This document shows positions 35,637 through 43,247 of a DNA stretch of 64,000 nucleotides, one piece after another (the stretch's first letter is position 1; each line of letters begins with the position of its first letter). A program made the position numbers and the translations under genes. The notes below the pieces were generated by a model. It was not told where the DNA came from. It searched no databases and saw only the letters and a list, made by a program, of their open reading frames with translations. Origin of the DNA: Sphingomonas mollis (GTDB lineage Bacteria; Pseudomonadota; Alphaproteobacteria; Sphingomonadales; Sphingomonadaceae); contig NZ_JAELXS010000001.1 in NCBI RefSeq assembly GCF_016427505.1, positions 682,001 to 746,000 on the forward strand. Reading direction: 5' to 3'.

Positions 35637-36731
35637 ATGGCCATCAATTCCCCCGTCCGTTTCGATCCGTCCGTCGAGGACGTCCAGCCGGACGAGAGCG
35701 AGGTGATCGGCCAGCTGAACGACTCGTTCCAGACCATCCTCGAAACGACGTCGGCGGATTACGGCCATGCCGTGCGGTCGGTGCATGCCAAGGCACATGG
35801 CATCGCGAAGGGCAAACTGACGGTCCACGCCGACCTGCCGCCGGAACTGGCGCAGGGGGTGTTCGCCCGCCCGGCGACGTACGAGGCGGTGATCCGCATC
35901 TCGACCAATCCCGGCGACATCCTGGACGATTCGATCGCCCTGCCGCGCGGACTGGCGTTGAAACTGATCGGGGTAGAGGGCGAGCGCCTGCCGGGATCGG
36001 AGGGCGATACGACGCAGGACTTCATCATGGTAAACGGGCCGGCATTTTCGGCGAAGGATGCCAAGGCGTTCTCCAAGAACCTGAAGTTGCTGGCCGGCAC
36101 GACCGACAAGGCGGAGGGCGCGAAGAAGGTTCTGTCAGGCGTGCTGCGTGCGTTCGAGGCGACGCTGGAGGCGGTCGGGCTGGAATCGTCGACCTTGCAG
36201 ACGCTGGGCGGCGCGCCGCAGGTGCATCCGCTGGGCGAGACATACTATAGCCAGACGCCGTTCCGGTACGGCGATTACATCGCCAAGTTCTCGCTGGCGC
36301 CGGTCAGCCCGGCGCTGACGCAACTCACCGGCGATACGGTGTCGACGAAGGATCGCCCCGATGCCCTGCGCGAGGTGGTGAACGAGGTGATGGCGTCGCA
36401 GGGCGGCACCTGGGAATTGCGGGTGCAGCTCAACCGTGATCTGGACGCGATGCCGGTCGAGGACCCGACCAAGCCGTGGGACGAGGACGACAGCCCGTTC
36501 GTCACCGTCGCCACGCTGGACATGCCGCCGCAACTGTCGTGGGAGCATGGATCGTCGGATGCGATCGACGATGCGCTGTCCTATAGCATCTGGCACGGCA
36601 TCGCGGCGCACCGGCCGCTCGGCAACATCAACCGGGCGCGCAAGGATACGTACGATCATTCGGCCGACTTCCGCGGCAAGTTCAACGGATGCCCGCTGCA
36701 TCAGCCCAAGGCGCTGGCCGAGCTGCCTTGA
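35637..36731 (+). CDS. Catalase-family heme protein (y4iL/SrpA-like)
   Basis: A 364-residue small member of the catalase superfamily. Family-like parts are GKLTVHADLPPELAQGVFARPATYEAVIRIS (heme-facing N-terminal region), RGLALKLIGVEGER, TTQDFIMVNGPAFSAKDAKAF, and the C-terminal AHRPLGNINRARKDTYDHS. It lacks the long wrapping arms of the classic 480-residue catalases. It could be a peroxidase rather than a true catalase. There is no signal peptide. AAGGA lies 9 nt before the ATG. A metallophosphoesterase gene follows 32 nt downstream and is likely cotranscribed. Confidence 0.78.
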   Translation: MAINSPVRFDPSVEDVQPDESEVIGQLNDSFQTILETTSADYGHAVRSVHAKAHGIAKGKLTVHADLPPELAQGVFARPATYEAVIRISTNPGDILDDSIALPRGLALKLIGVEGERLPGSEGDTTQDFIMVNGPAFSAKDAKAFSKNLKLLAGTTDKAEGAKKVLSGVLRAFEATLEAVGLESSTLQTLGGAPQVHPLGETYYSQTPFRYGDYIAKFSLAPVSPALTQLTGDTVSTKDRPDALREVVNEVMASQGGTWELRVQLNRDLDAMPVEDPTKPWDEDDSPFVTVATLDMPPQLSWEHGSSDAIDDALSYSIWHGIAAHRPLGNINRARKDTYDHSADFRGKFNGCPLHQPKALAELP

Positions 36732-36763
36732 CGGATCGGCGGTGAGCGGGAAGGGGCGTCGCC

Positions 36764-37546
36764 ATGACTACCAAGCTATTCCACGTCAGCGACGTCCATT
36801 TCGGCAAGGAAGATCCGGCGGCGATCGCCTGGTTCAAGGAACGGGTCGAGATCGAGCGTCCCGATGCGGTGCTGATGACCGGCGACCTGACCATGCGGGC
36901 GCGGACGCGGGAGTTCGAAGCGGGCGGGGCGTGGCTGAAAAGCCTCGCCGCGCCGGTGACGGTCGAGGTCGGCAATCATGACATTCCCTATTACTGGGAC
37001 CCGATCCGCCGTTTCCTGATGCCGTATCGTCGCTATGCGGCGATCGAAAAGATGATCGAACGGCCGCTCGACCTGCCGGGCGTGACGGTGGTGCCGCTGA
37101 AAACGACGGCGCGCGCGCAGTGGCGGTGGAACTGGTCGAAGGGCAGTGTCAGCCCGTCCGCCCTGCGCAAGGCGCTGGCGTTGATCGCCAAGGCGCCGAA
37201 GGGCAACCTGATCTTCGTCGCGGCGCATCACCCGCTGATCGAGGGCGGGACGAAGGGCACGGCCAAGACGCGGCGCGGCGAGCACGCGCTGGGCGAACTG
37301 GCGGCGGCGGGCGCGCATGCGGTGCTGTCCGGCCATGTCCATGATCCGTTCGACGTGCCGGTCGACTGCAACGGCTGGACGGTGCGGATGATCGGCGCGG
37401 GGACGCTGTCGAAGCGGCTGCGCAACAGCCCGCCGGCGTTCAACGAGATCGTGATCGACGGGGATCGATTCGAGACGCTGGTGCGGACGCAAAGTGCGGA
37501 ACCGAAGCATGCGATCAGCGAGACGACGGCGGCGGGGGCGGTTTAA
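36764..37546 (+). CDS. Calcineurin-like metallophosphoesterase
   Basis: A 260-residue cytoplasmic phosphoesterase with all five metal-binding blocks: SDVHFG (about 9-14), TGDLT, VGNHD, AAHHPL and SGHVHDPFD. It resembles the CpdA-like group (cyclic-nucleotide or other phosphodiesters), but the substrate is not decided by sequence. It converges with the MAPEG gene, with two palindromic repeats between them. Confidence 0.88.
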   Translation: MTTKLFHVSDVHFGKEDPAAIAWFKERVEIERPDAVLMTGDLTMRARTREFEAGGAWLKSLAAPVTVEVGNHDIPYYWDPIRRFLMPYRRYAAIEKMIERPLDLPGVTVVPLKTTARAQWRWNWSKGSVSPSALRKALALIAKAPKGNLIFVAAHHPLIEGGTKGTAKTRRGEHALGELAAAGAHAVLSGHVHDPFDVPVDCNGWTVRMIGAGTLSKRLRNSPPAFNEIVIDGDRFETLVRTQSAEPKHAISETTAAGAV

Positions 37547-37560
37547 GGCTTCGGGCGTGT

Positions 37561-37636
37561 CGTCGTTGCGAGCGTAGCGAAGCAATCCAGGATTCCACGC
37601 GCTGCCTTGGATTGCTTCGCTGCGCTCGCAACGACG
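37561..37636. repeat. Long inverted repeat with 28-bp arms
   Basis: Arms 37561-37588 and 37609-37636 match at 27 of 28 positions with a 20-bp loop. The arm begins CGTCGTTGCGAGCG and ends GCAATCC. It sits in the convergent gap after the phosphoesterase gene and can serve as a bidirectional terminator; this element type is common in sphingomonad genomes (family knowledge). Confidence 0.75.
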
Positions 37637-37648
37637 AGCTTTCGTATA

Positions 37649-37705
37649 CCCTCACCCTTCCGCGGCTGCGCCGCTCCCTCCCTCTCCCGGTGGGAGAGGG
37701 AAAAG
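37649..37705. repeat. Palindromic intergenic repeat, copy 2
   Basis: Same ends as the copy at 12130-12185: it starts CCCTCACCCTTC, has an inner hairpin (CGCGGCTGCGCCGC region) and ends CCCTCTCCCGGTGGGAGAGG. It stops 1 bp before the MAPEG stop codon read on the minus strand, in line with a role at transcript ends. Confidence 0.75.
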
Positions 37706-38104
37706 TTACACCAACCGGATCAGCATCAGCAGCAGGCCGAGGATCGACACCAGCCAGCACAGGCTGCGAACATAAGGTATACCGAACAGATAGAGCGGGA
37801 TGTACGCGATGCGCGCGACGAACCATGTCGCGGCTCCGACCACGCCGATGCCGCCGGTGCGGTCCGTTATCGTCAGGGCGAGCGCGAGGGCGATGAAGGC
37901 GGGCCAGGTTTCCTGAAAATTCGTCAGCGCACGCTGGGCGCGGCCGGCGAGGGGGCCGAGCGGAGCCGCCTCGCCGTCGCGGGGACCGGCGTTCCAGCCC
38001 AGCCCCCGCTCGCGCGTCGCGGTCTGCCCCTGCAGCATGAGATGCGCGAACAGCAGCACCGTCGACCAGCCGAGCAGCGTGATTTCGGTCGGCAGCGTGG
38101 TCAT
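37706..38104 (-). CDS. MAPEG-family membrane protein
   Basis: A 132-residue inner-membrane protein with four helices, matching bacterial MAPEG proteins (relatives of microsomal glutathione transferases). Characteristic parts are RAQRALTNFQETWPAFIALAL and ATWFVARIAYIPLYLFGIPYVRSL. Glutathione-related activity is not proven for the bacterial group. The ATG at 38104 has GGAG 7 nt upstream. It is 74 nt downstream of a thiolase gene on the same strand. Confidence 0.88.
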   Translation of the reverse strand: MTTLPTEITLLGWSTVLLFAHLMLQGQTATRERGLGWNAGPRDGEAAPLGPLAGRAQRALTNFQETWPAFIALALALTITDRTGGIGVVGAATWFVARIAYIPLYLFGIPYVRSLCWLVSILGLLLMLIRLV

Positions 38105-38178
38105 CGGCATTCTCCAGCAGGTGGCAGGTGTTCGCAACGGAACGCCGCCCCGGCGGCTTCGGTCCCCGCGACCGGCGA

Positions 38179-39405
38179 TCAGCGCATCAATTCGACCGCC
38201 ATCGCCGTCGCCTCGCCGCCGCCGATGCACAGCGACGCGAGGCCACGGGTGCCGCCGGTGCGCTCCAGCGCCGAGAGCAGCGTGGCGATGATCCGCGCGC
38301 CGCTGGCGCCGATCGGATGGCCCAAAGCACAGGCGCCGCCATGGATGTTCAGCCGGTCGTGCGGGATGGAGAGATCGTGCATCGCGATCATCGCGACGGC
38401 GGCGAACGCCTCGTTCACCTCGAACAGGTCGATATCGCCGATGCTCCAGCCGGCGCGCTCCATCGCCTTGCGCATCGCCGGCACGGGGGCGGTAGCGAAG
38501 CGGGCGGGGGCATGGGCGTGGCCGGCATGGGCGACGATGCGGGCGATCGGCGTCAGGCCAAGCCGCTCGGCGACCGATGCGCGCGTCATCACCAGCGCAG
38601 CGGCACCATCCGAGATCGACGAGGCGTTGGCGGCGGTGATGCTGCCATCGGATGAGAAGGCGGGCTTCAAGGTCGGGATGCGGGCGACGTCGCCGCGCGC
38701 CGGCTGTTCGTCGAGGGTGACGGTGGTCGCGCCCCTGCGACCGGCGACTTCGACCGGGACAATCTCGCGATCGAAGGCGCCGTCGCGCTGCGCGCGCTGG
38801 GCACGGTGCAGCGATTCGATCGCGAAATCGTCCATCGCGGCGCGCGTGAATTGATATTCGGTGGCGGTTTCCTCGGCGAAGCTGCCCATCAGGCGGCCGG
38901 GTTCATAGGCATCCTCCAGCCCGTCGAGATACATATGGTCGTACATCGTATCATGGCCGATGCGCGCGCCGGCGCGGTGCTTGCGCGACAGATACGGAGC
39001 GTTGGTCATGCTCTCCATGCCGCCCGCGACGAGCAGGTCGACCGATCCGGCGGCGAGCGCATCGGCGGCCATGATCGCCGCCTGCATCCCCGATCCGCAC
39101 ATCTTGTTGACGGTCGTCGCCTCGACCTGCGTCCCCAGACCGGCGCCGATCGCCGCCTGTCGCGCGGGGGCCTGACCGAGACCGGCGGGGAGGACGCAAC
39201 CCATATAGATGCGCTCGACCGCATCGGCGGGCATGCCGGCACGGGCGACCGCCCCGCGGACGGCGGCGGCGCCGAGGTCGGTAGCGGTGGTGCCGGTCAG
39301 GCTGCCCTGAAACGATCCCATCGGGGTGCGGGCATAAGACAGGATCACGACGGGATCGTGGGTCGCGAAACCGGGGGCGACATCGCCCGCGAACTGAGTG
39401 GCCAA
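38179..39405 (-). CDS. Acetyl-CoA C-acetyltransferase (thiolase)
   Basis: A 408-residue thiolase, second of two in the window. Active-site residues are C103 (NKMCGSGMQAA), H363 in GHPIGASGAR and C393 in CIGGGEATA. The GHPIGASG and CIGGGEATA signatures fit biosynthetic acetoacetyl-CoA thiolases (PhaA/AtoB type) better than the FadA-like copy at 8.4-9.5 kb. The start codon is TTG at 39405 with GGAGAG 6 nt upstream, giving a short unusual N-terminal extension before VVILSYARTPMG. No phaB or phaC is nearby. Confidence 0.93.
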   Translation of the reverse strand: MATQFAGDVAPGFATHDPVVILSYARTPMGSFQGSLTGTTATDLGAAAVRGAVARAGMPADAVERIYMGCVLPAGLGQAPARQAAIGAGLGTQVEATTVNKMCGSGMQAAIMAADALAAGSVDLLVAGGMESMTNAPYLSRKHRAGARIGHDTMYDHMYLDGLEDAYEPGRLMGSFAEETATEYQFTRAAMDDFAIESLHRAQRAQRDGAFDREIVPVEVAGRRGATTVTLDEQPARGDVARIPTLKPAFSSDGSITAANASSISDGAAALVMTRASVAERLGLTPIARIVAHAGHAHAPARFATAPVPAMRKAMERAGWSIGDIDLFEVNEAFAAVAMIAMHDLSIPHDRLNIHGGACALGHPIGASGARIIATLLSALERTGGTRGLASLCIGGGEATAMAVELMR

Positions 39406-39492
39406 GACATTCTCTCCGTTTATTATTTGATCGGCGATGTAGGGACTGCGATCGCCGATGGCAAAAGCGGCGTGGCCCGTTACGGCTGATGC

Positions 39493-39741
39493 ATGGACAG
39501 CATCACCGACGTCATCAAATGGGTTGCCTCGATATCGGGCATGACGGCGGCGCTGATCGTGTCGCTGGATCTGGGGCGGCGGGCGACGGGATTCGGCTTC
39601 GTCATCTTCGTCGCCTCGTCGATCGCGTGGTTCGCGGGGGCATATCTGACCGAGGACTGGGCACTGGGGACGCAGAACGGCGTGCTATTCGCGATCAACG
39701 TGCTGGGCGTCTATCGTTATCTGGTGCGCCAGAGTGTCTGA
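39493..39741 (+). CDS. Small three-TM membrane protein
   Basis: An 82-residue protein with three hydrophobic stretches (about 14-28, 33-50, 60-78). Not recognised. Its end overlaps the GTG start of the prepilin peptidase gene (39734) by 8 nt, so the two are probably translated together. Confidence 0.65.
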   Translation: MDSITDVIKWVASISGMTAALIVSLDLGRRATGFGFVIFVASSIAWFAGAYLTEDWALGTQNGVLFAINVLGVYRYLVRQSV

Positions 39742-40504
39742 CGCGGGCGTCTGGGCCGGCGTGCTGGCGGTGCTGGGCGCGATCGTGGGCAGTTTCGTGG
39801 CGGCGCTGGTGGTACGCTGGACCGAGGACCGGTCGGTGATGCGCGGGCGATCCGCCTGCGACGCGTGCGGGCGGACGCTGGGGCCGGCGGAACTGGTGCC
39901 GTTGCTGAGTGCGCTGGTGCAGCGCGGGCGATGCCGGGGGTGCGGCGCGCGGATCGATCCGATCCACTGGCGGATCGAGGCGGCGGCGGTGGTGATCGGT
40001 GGCGCGGCCGGCGGGGTCGTCGCCGGGCCGGTGGCGATTGCCGGGGCGGCGTTCGGATGGCTGCTGTTGGCGCTGGCGGCGCTCGACTGGCGGGCGTTCT
40101 GGTTGCCGGACCGGCTGACGGGATTGCTGGCCGCGGCGGGGCTGGCGACGGGGCTGGCGACGGGATTGGGGGATCGGATGCCGCCGTCGCTGACGGATCG
40201 CCTGATCGGTGGCGTCGCGGGCTTTGCGATGTTGTGGGCGATCGCGACGGGATATCGCCGCTGGCGCGGGCGTGAGGGGATGGGCGGCGGCGATCCCAAG
40301 CTGTTCGGGGCGATCGGGCTGTGGATCGGGTGGCGGATGTTGCCGGCGGTGATGCTGACGGCGAGCCTGATCGGGCTGGGGATCGTGCTGTTCCGGTGGC
40401 TGACCGGGCGGGCGATGGCGGCGGACGACGCCCTGCCGCTGGGGACGCTGCTGGCGCTGGCGGCTTACCCGGCGTGGTTGATGATGATAGGCTGGATGTC
40501 ATGA
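39734..40504 (+). CDS. Prepilin leader peptidase / N-methyltransferase
   Basis: Cleaves and methylates type IV pilin or type II secretion pseudopilins at the inner membrane. The 256-residue polytopic protein has the N-terminal GSFVAALVVRW, a zinc-site pair of CxxC (ACDACGRT and RCRGCGAR), and the two catalytic aspartates in LALAALDWRAFWLPDRLT and GGGDPKLFGAIGLWIGW. Starts at GTG 39734, overlapping the upstream small gene. No pilin or gsp genes are in the window, so it is a separated peptidase. Confidence 0.92.
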   Translation: MSDAGVWAGVLAVLGAIVGSFVAALVVRWTEDRSVMRGRSACDACGRTLGPAELVPLLSALVQRGRCRGCGARIDPIHWRIEAAAVVIGGAAGGVVAGPVAIAGAAFGWLLLALAALDWRAFWLPDRLTGLLAAAGLATGLATGLGDRMPPSLTDRLIGGVAGFAMLWAIATGYRRWRGREGMGGGDPKLFGAIGLWIGWRMLPAVMLTASLIGLGIVLFRWLTGRAMAADDALPLGTLLALAAYPAWLMMIGWMS

Positions 40505-40959
40505 TCGCGTCGATGCTTGCTTTCGCCTTGTCCGTTGCGGCCCAGACCGTTGCGCCACAGACCGCCGCGCCCCAGGGTGCCGTGCCGCCGGTTCCCGGCG
40601 AACTCGGCCGCCAGCCGCTGCCCGCTCAGGGGTGTGCGGCGTATCTATGGAACGTGTCGGACCGCAAGCTGGTGGTGATGGCGGGGGCCGATCCCGCGCT
40701 GGTACGGCTGGTGCTGGGCGGCAAGGCGATCGATCTGGCGCGGGAGTCGGAATCGGGGCTGGGCGGTTTCGGCTTCGCGGGCCGGACGGCCTATCGGAAC
40801 AGCGACGTTACGGTGACGCTGGACATGACGGTGCAGACGCAGGCGGACCTGACCGACGGTGGCGCGGTGCCGCAGGGAACGCTGACGTTGGAACGGGGCG
40901 GGGCGGATGCGGTGGTGATCCCGGTCGCCGGCCTGATCGGTTGCGCACCGGCCCGCTAA
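40501..40959 (+). CDS. Exported small protein next to prepilin peptidase, unknown
   Basis: A 152-residue protein with a signal peptide (MIASMLAFALSVAAQ) and a Pro/Ala-rich linker, then a compact domain with two cysteines (GCAAYLWN and LIGCAP) that could form a disulfide. Its ATG overlaps the peptidase stop (ATGA, 40501-40504), which points to a job tied to the pilin or secretion system. I do not recognise a family. Confidence 0.62.
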   Translation: MIASMLAFALSVAAQTVAPQTAAPQGAVPPVPGELGRQPLPAQGCAAYLWNVSDRKLVVMAGADPALVRLVLGGKAIDLARESESGLGGFGFAGRTAYRNSDVTVTLDMTVQTQADLTDGGAVPQGTLTLERGGADAVVIPVAGLIGCAPAR

Positions 40960-41078
40960 GGGAGCCACGACAAAGTGCCGGAACGCGTTGAACCATACGG
41001 CCATTGGTGCGTTGCACGGGAAGTTAGGGTTATGATCCGGTACAGCGGACGCCCGGTGGCAAAGGGGCTTTGTTCAGC

Positions 41079-43247
41079 GTGATCGTACCGCACCGCCGGC
41101 ATTACTGGTTGGCCGTCGCGCTGATGGCTGCTTCTCCCGCCGTCGGCCAGATCGCCCGGCCGGGCACCGCCCCTGCCAGAGGGCCGGACGCGCCGAAGGG
41201 CGATGCCGTACCCGATGCCGCGACGGCGTCCGACCCGCAGGGCAACCAGCCAATCGTGCCGGATGCTGAATTCAATGCCGCGCTGCCACCGCTGTCCGGT
41301 GATATCAACGCCCCCCTCGAACCGATGCAGCCCGACGCGAAACCGGGTGCCGCACCGCTGCCCGCCGCGCCGACCACCGAAGCGGTAGCGACCGGCGATA
41401 CGCTGGCGCCGGTGGGTCCGGAGGACCCTGCGCTGGCCCAGCCGCTGACGCCGCTCGCCAGTTTCGACACGACCCCGCTGCAGGATGCGGTGATCGCCAA
41501 TGCCGACAGTCCGCAGGTGCGGTACGATACCGAAGTGAAGGGGCTGGAGGCGCTCGACCTCGACGCTCAGTTCAAATCGCTGTCGGCGCTGAACGAGGGC
41601 AAGGGCAAGGCGGCCAATACCGCGCAGGTGTCGGCGCGGGCGCGCGAGGACGAGAGCCTGGCGGTCCGCCTGATGCGGTCGCTGGGTTACTACAACGCCA
41701 CCGCCGTGTCGGTGGTCGAGACGGTGCCAGCCACGCCCGGCCGGTTGAAGGCGGTGCTGACCGCGTCGCCGGGGCGGCTGTATACGCTGTCGTCGGTGAC
41801 GGTGCAGGCTGATCCGGTGCTGCCGGCCGATCTGATCCGCCGCAACCTGCCGCTGAAGGTGGGCGATCCGATCGAGGCGGCGCGGATTCAGGGAGCCGAG
41901 GCCAATGTCAGCCTGACGCTGCCGCAACAGGGATATCCCTTCGTCAAGGTGGGCGAGCGCGATATCCTGCTGGAGGATCAGTCGCCGACCGCGGTGGGGG
42001 CATACACCCTGCCGGTCGAGACCGGGCCGCGATCGTCGTTCGGCCGTATCACGACGACGGGCGATACGGTGTTCGGCGTCGATCACCTGAACATCTTCCC
42101 GCGCTTCGACGAGGGTCAGTTGTACGACTCGCGGCTGACCGACGACGTGCGCGATGCACTGGTCGCGACCAGCCTGTTCAACAGCGTCGCGGTGGAGCCG
42201 CAGCGGACCGGACGGATGAACCCCGATGGGACGGAAGCGATCGATCTGCTGGTGCGCCAGACCAAGGGACCGGCGCGCACGCTGGCGGCGACGGGCGGGT
42301 ATTCGACCGGGCAGGGCACGCGGATCGAGGGAAGCTGGCAGCATCGCAACCTGTTCCCCGACGAAGGCGCGCTGATCGGGTCGATCGTGGCGGGTACGCA
42401 GGAACAGGGCGCATCGGGCACGTTCCGGCGATCGAACGCCGGCCGGCGCGATCGCACCTTCACGGTCATCGCATCGGCCAGCCACCAGAATTACGACGCG
42501 TACGAAGCGTTCATCGGCACGCTCGCCATGCGCTGGAGTTACGATTCGACGCCGATCTGGCAGAAACCGCTGACCTATTCCTATGGTGTCGAGCTGACCG
42601 GCACGAACGAAGACGTGTATGATTTCGATGCCGGCCGGCGGCGTCGCGGCACGTACGGGATCGCCGCGCTGCCGGGACAGGTGGTGTTCGACCGGTCCGA
42701 CAGTCTGCTCAACCCGACCAAGGGTTTCCGCCTGAAACTGAACGTCAGCCCCGAAGCATCGGTGCGTGGTGCCGTGCGTCCCTATGTGCGGACGATGGTC
42801 GAGGGTACGGTCTATTATCCGATCAACGACAGTCTGGTGATCGCCGGGCGGGCGCGGGCGGGATCGATCCAGGGGATCGAACGCGACGATCTGGCCCCCT
42901 CGCGGCGCTATTATGGCGGTGGCGGCGGATCGGTGCGCGGTTATGGCTATCAGCGGCTGGGACCGCTTGATCCGGACGGCAACCCGGTGGGCGGTCGGTC
43001 GCTGAACGAATTCGCGGTCGAGGCGCGGTATCGCTTCGGCAATTTCGGGATCGTGCCGTTCATCGATGCCGGCAACAGTTACGACGCGAAGCTGCCGACC
43101 TTCTCCGCGTTGAAGTTCGGCGCGGGTATCGGCGGGCGGTTCTACACCAATTTCGGCCCGTTCCGCGTCGATGTCGCGACCCCGCTCAATCCACGACCCG
43201 GCGATGGCAAGGTCGCCCTGTACATCTCGATCGGGCAAGCATTCTGA
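41079..43247 (+). CDS. tamA: TamA-type outer-membrane assembly protein (BamA/Omp85 family)
   Basis: Outer-membrane subunit of the translocation and assembly module. A signal peptide ends near ASPAVGQ, and a Pro/Ala-rich, low-complexity segment of about 120 residues follows. POTRA-like domains follow (for example LYTLSSVTVQADPVLPADLIRRNLPLKVGDP). The C-terminal beta-barrel has the Omp85 motif region YYGGGGGSVRGYGYQRLGP and ends in a terminal Phe (YISIGQAF). The start is uncertain: GTG at 41079 has AAAGGGG 11 nt before it, and TTG at 41070 is the alternative. The stop overlaps the tamB start by one base. Confidence 0.92.
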   Translation: MIVPHRRHYWLAVALMAASPAVGQIARPGTAPARGPDAPKGDAVPDAATASDPQGNQPIVPDAEFNAALPPLSGDINAPLEPMQPDAKPGAAPLPAAPTTEAVATGDTLAPVGPEDPALAQPLTPLASFDTTPLQDAVIANADSPQVRYDTEVKGLEALDLDAQFKSLSALNEGKGKAANTAQVSARAREDESLAVRLMRSLGYYNATAVSVVETVPATPGRLKAVLTASPGRLYTLSSVTVQADPVLPADLIRRNLPLKVGDPIEAARIQGAEANVSLTLPQQGYPFVKVGERDILLEDQSPTAVGAYTLPVETGPRSSFGRITTTGDTVFGVDHLNIFPRFDEGQLYDSRLTDDVRDALVATSLFNSVAVEPQRTGRMNPDGTEAIDLLVRQTKGPARTLAATGGYSTGQGTRIEGSWQHRNLFPDEGALIGSIVAGTQEQGASGTFRRSNAGRRDRTFTVIASASHQNYDAYEAFIGTLAMRWSYDSTPIWQKPLTYSYGVELTGTNEDVYDFDAGRRRRGTYGIAALPGQVVFDRSDSLLNPTKGFRLKLNVSPEASVRGAVRPYVRTMVEGTVYYPINDSLVIAGRARAGSIQGIERDDLAPSRRYYGGGGGSVRGYGYQRLGPLDPDGNPVGGRSLNEFAVEARYRFGNFGIVPFIDAGNSYDAKLPTFSALKFGAGIGGRFYTNFGPFRVDVATPLNPRPGDGKVALYISIGQAF

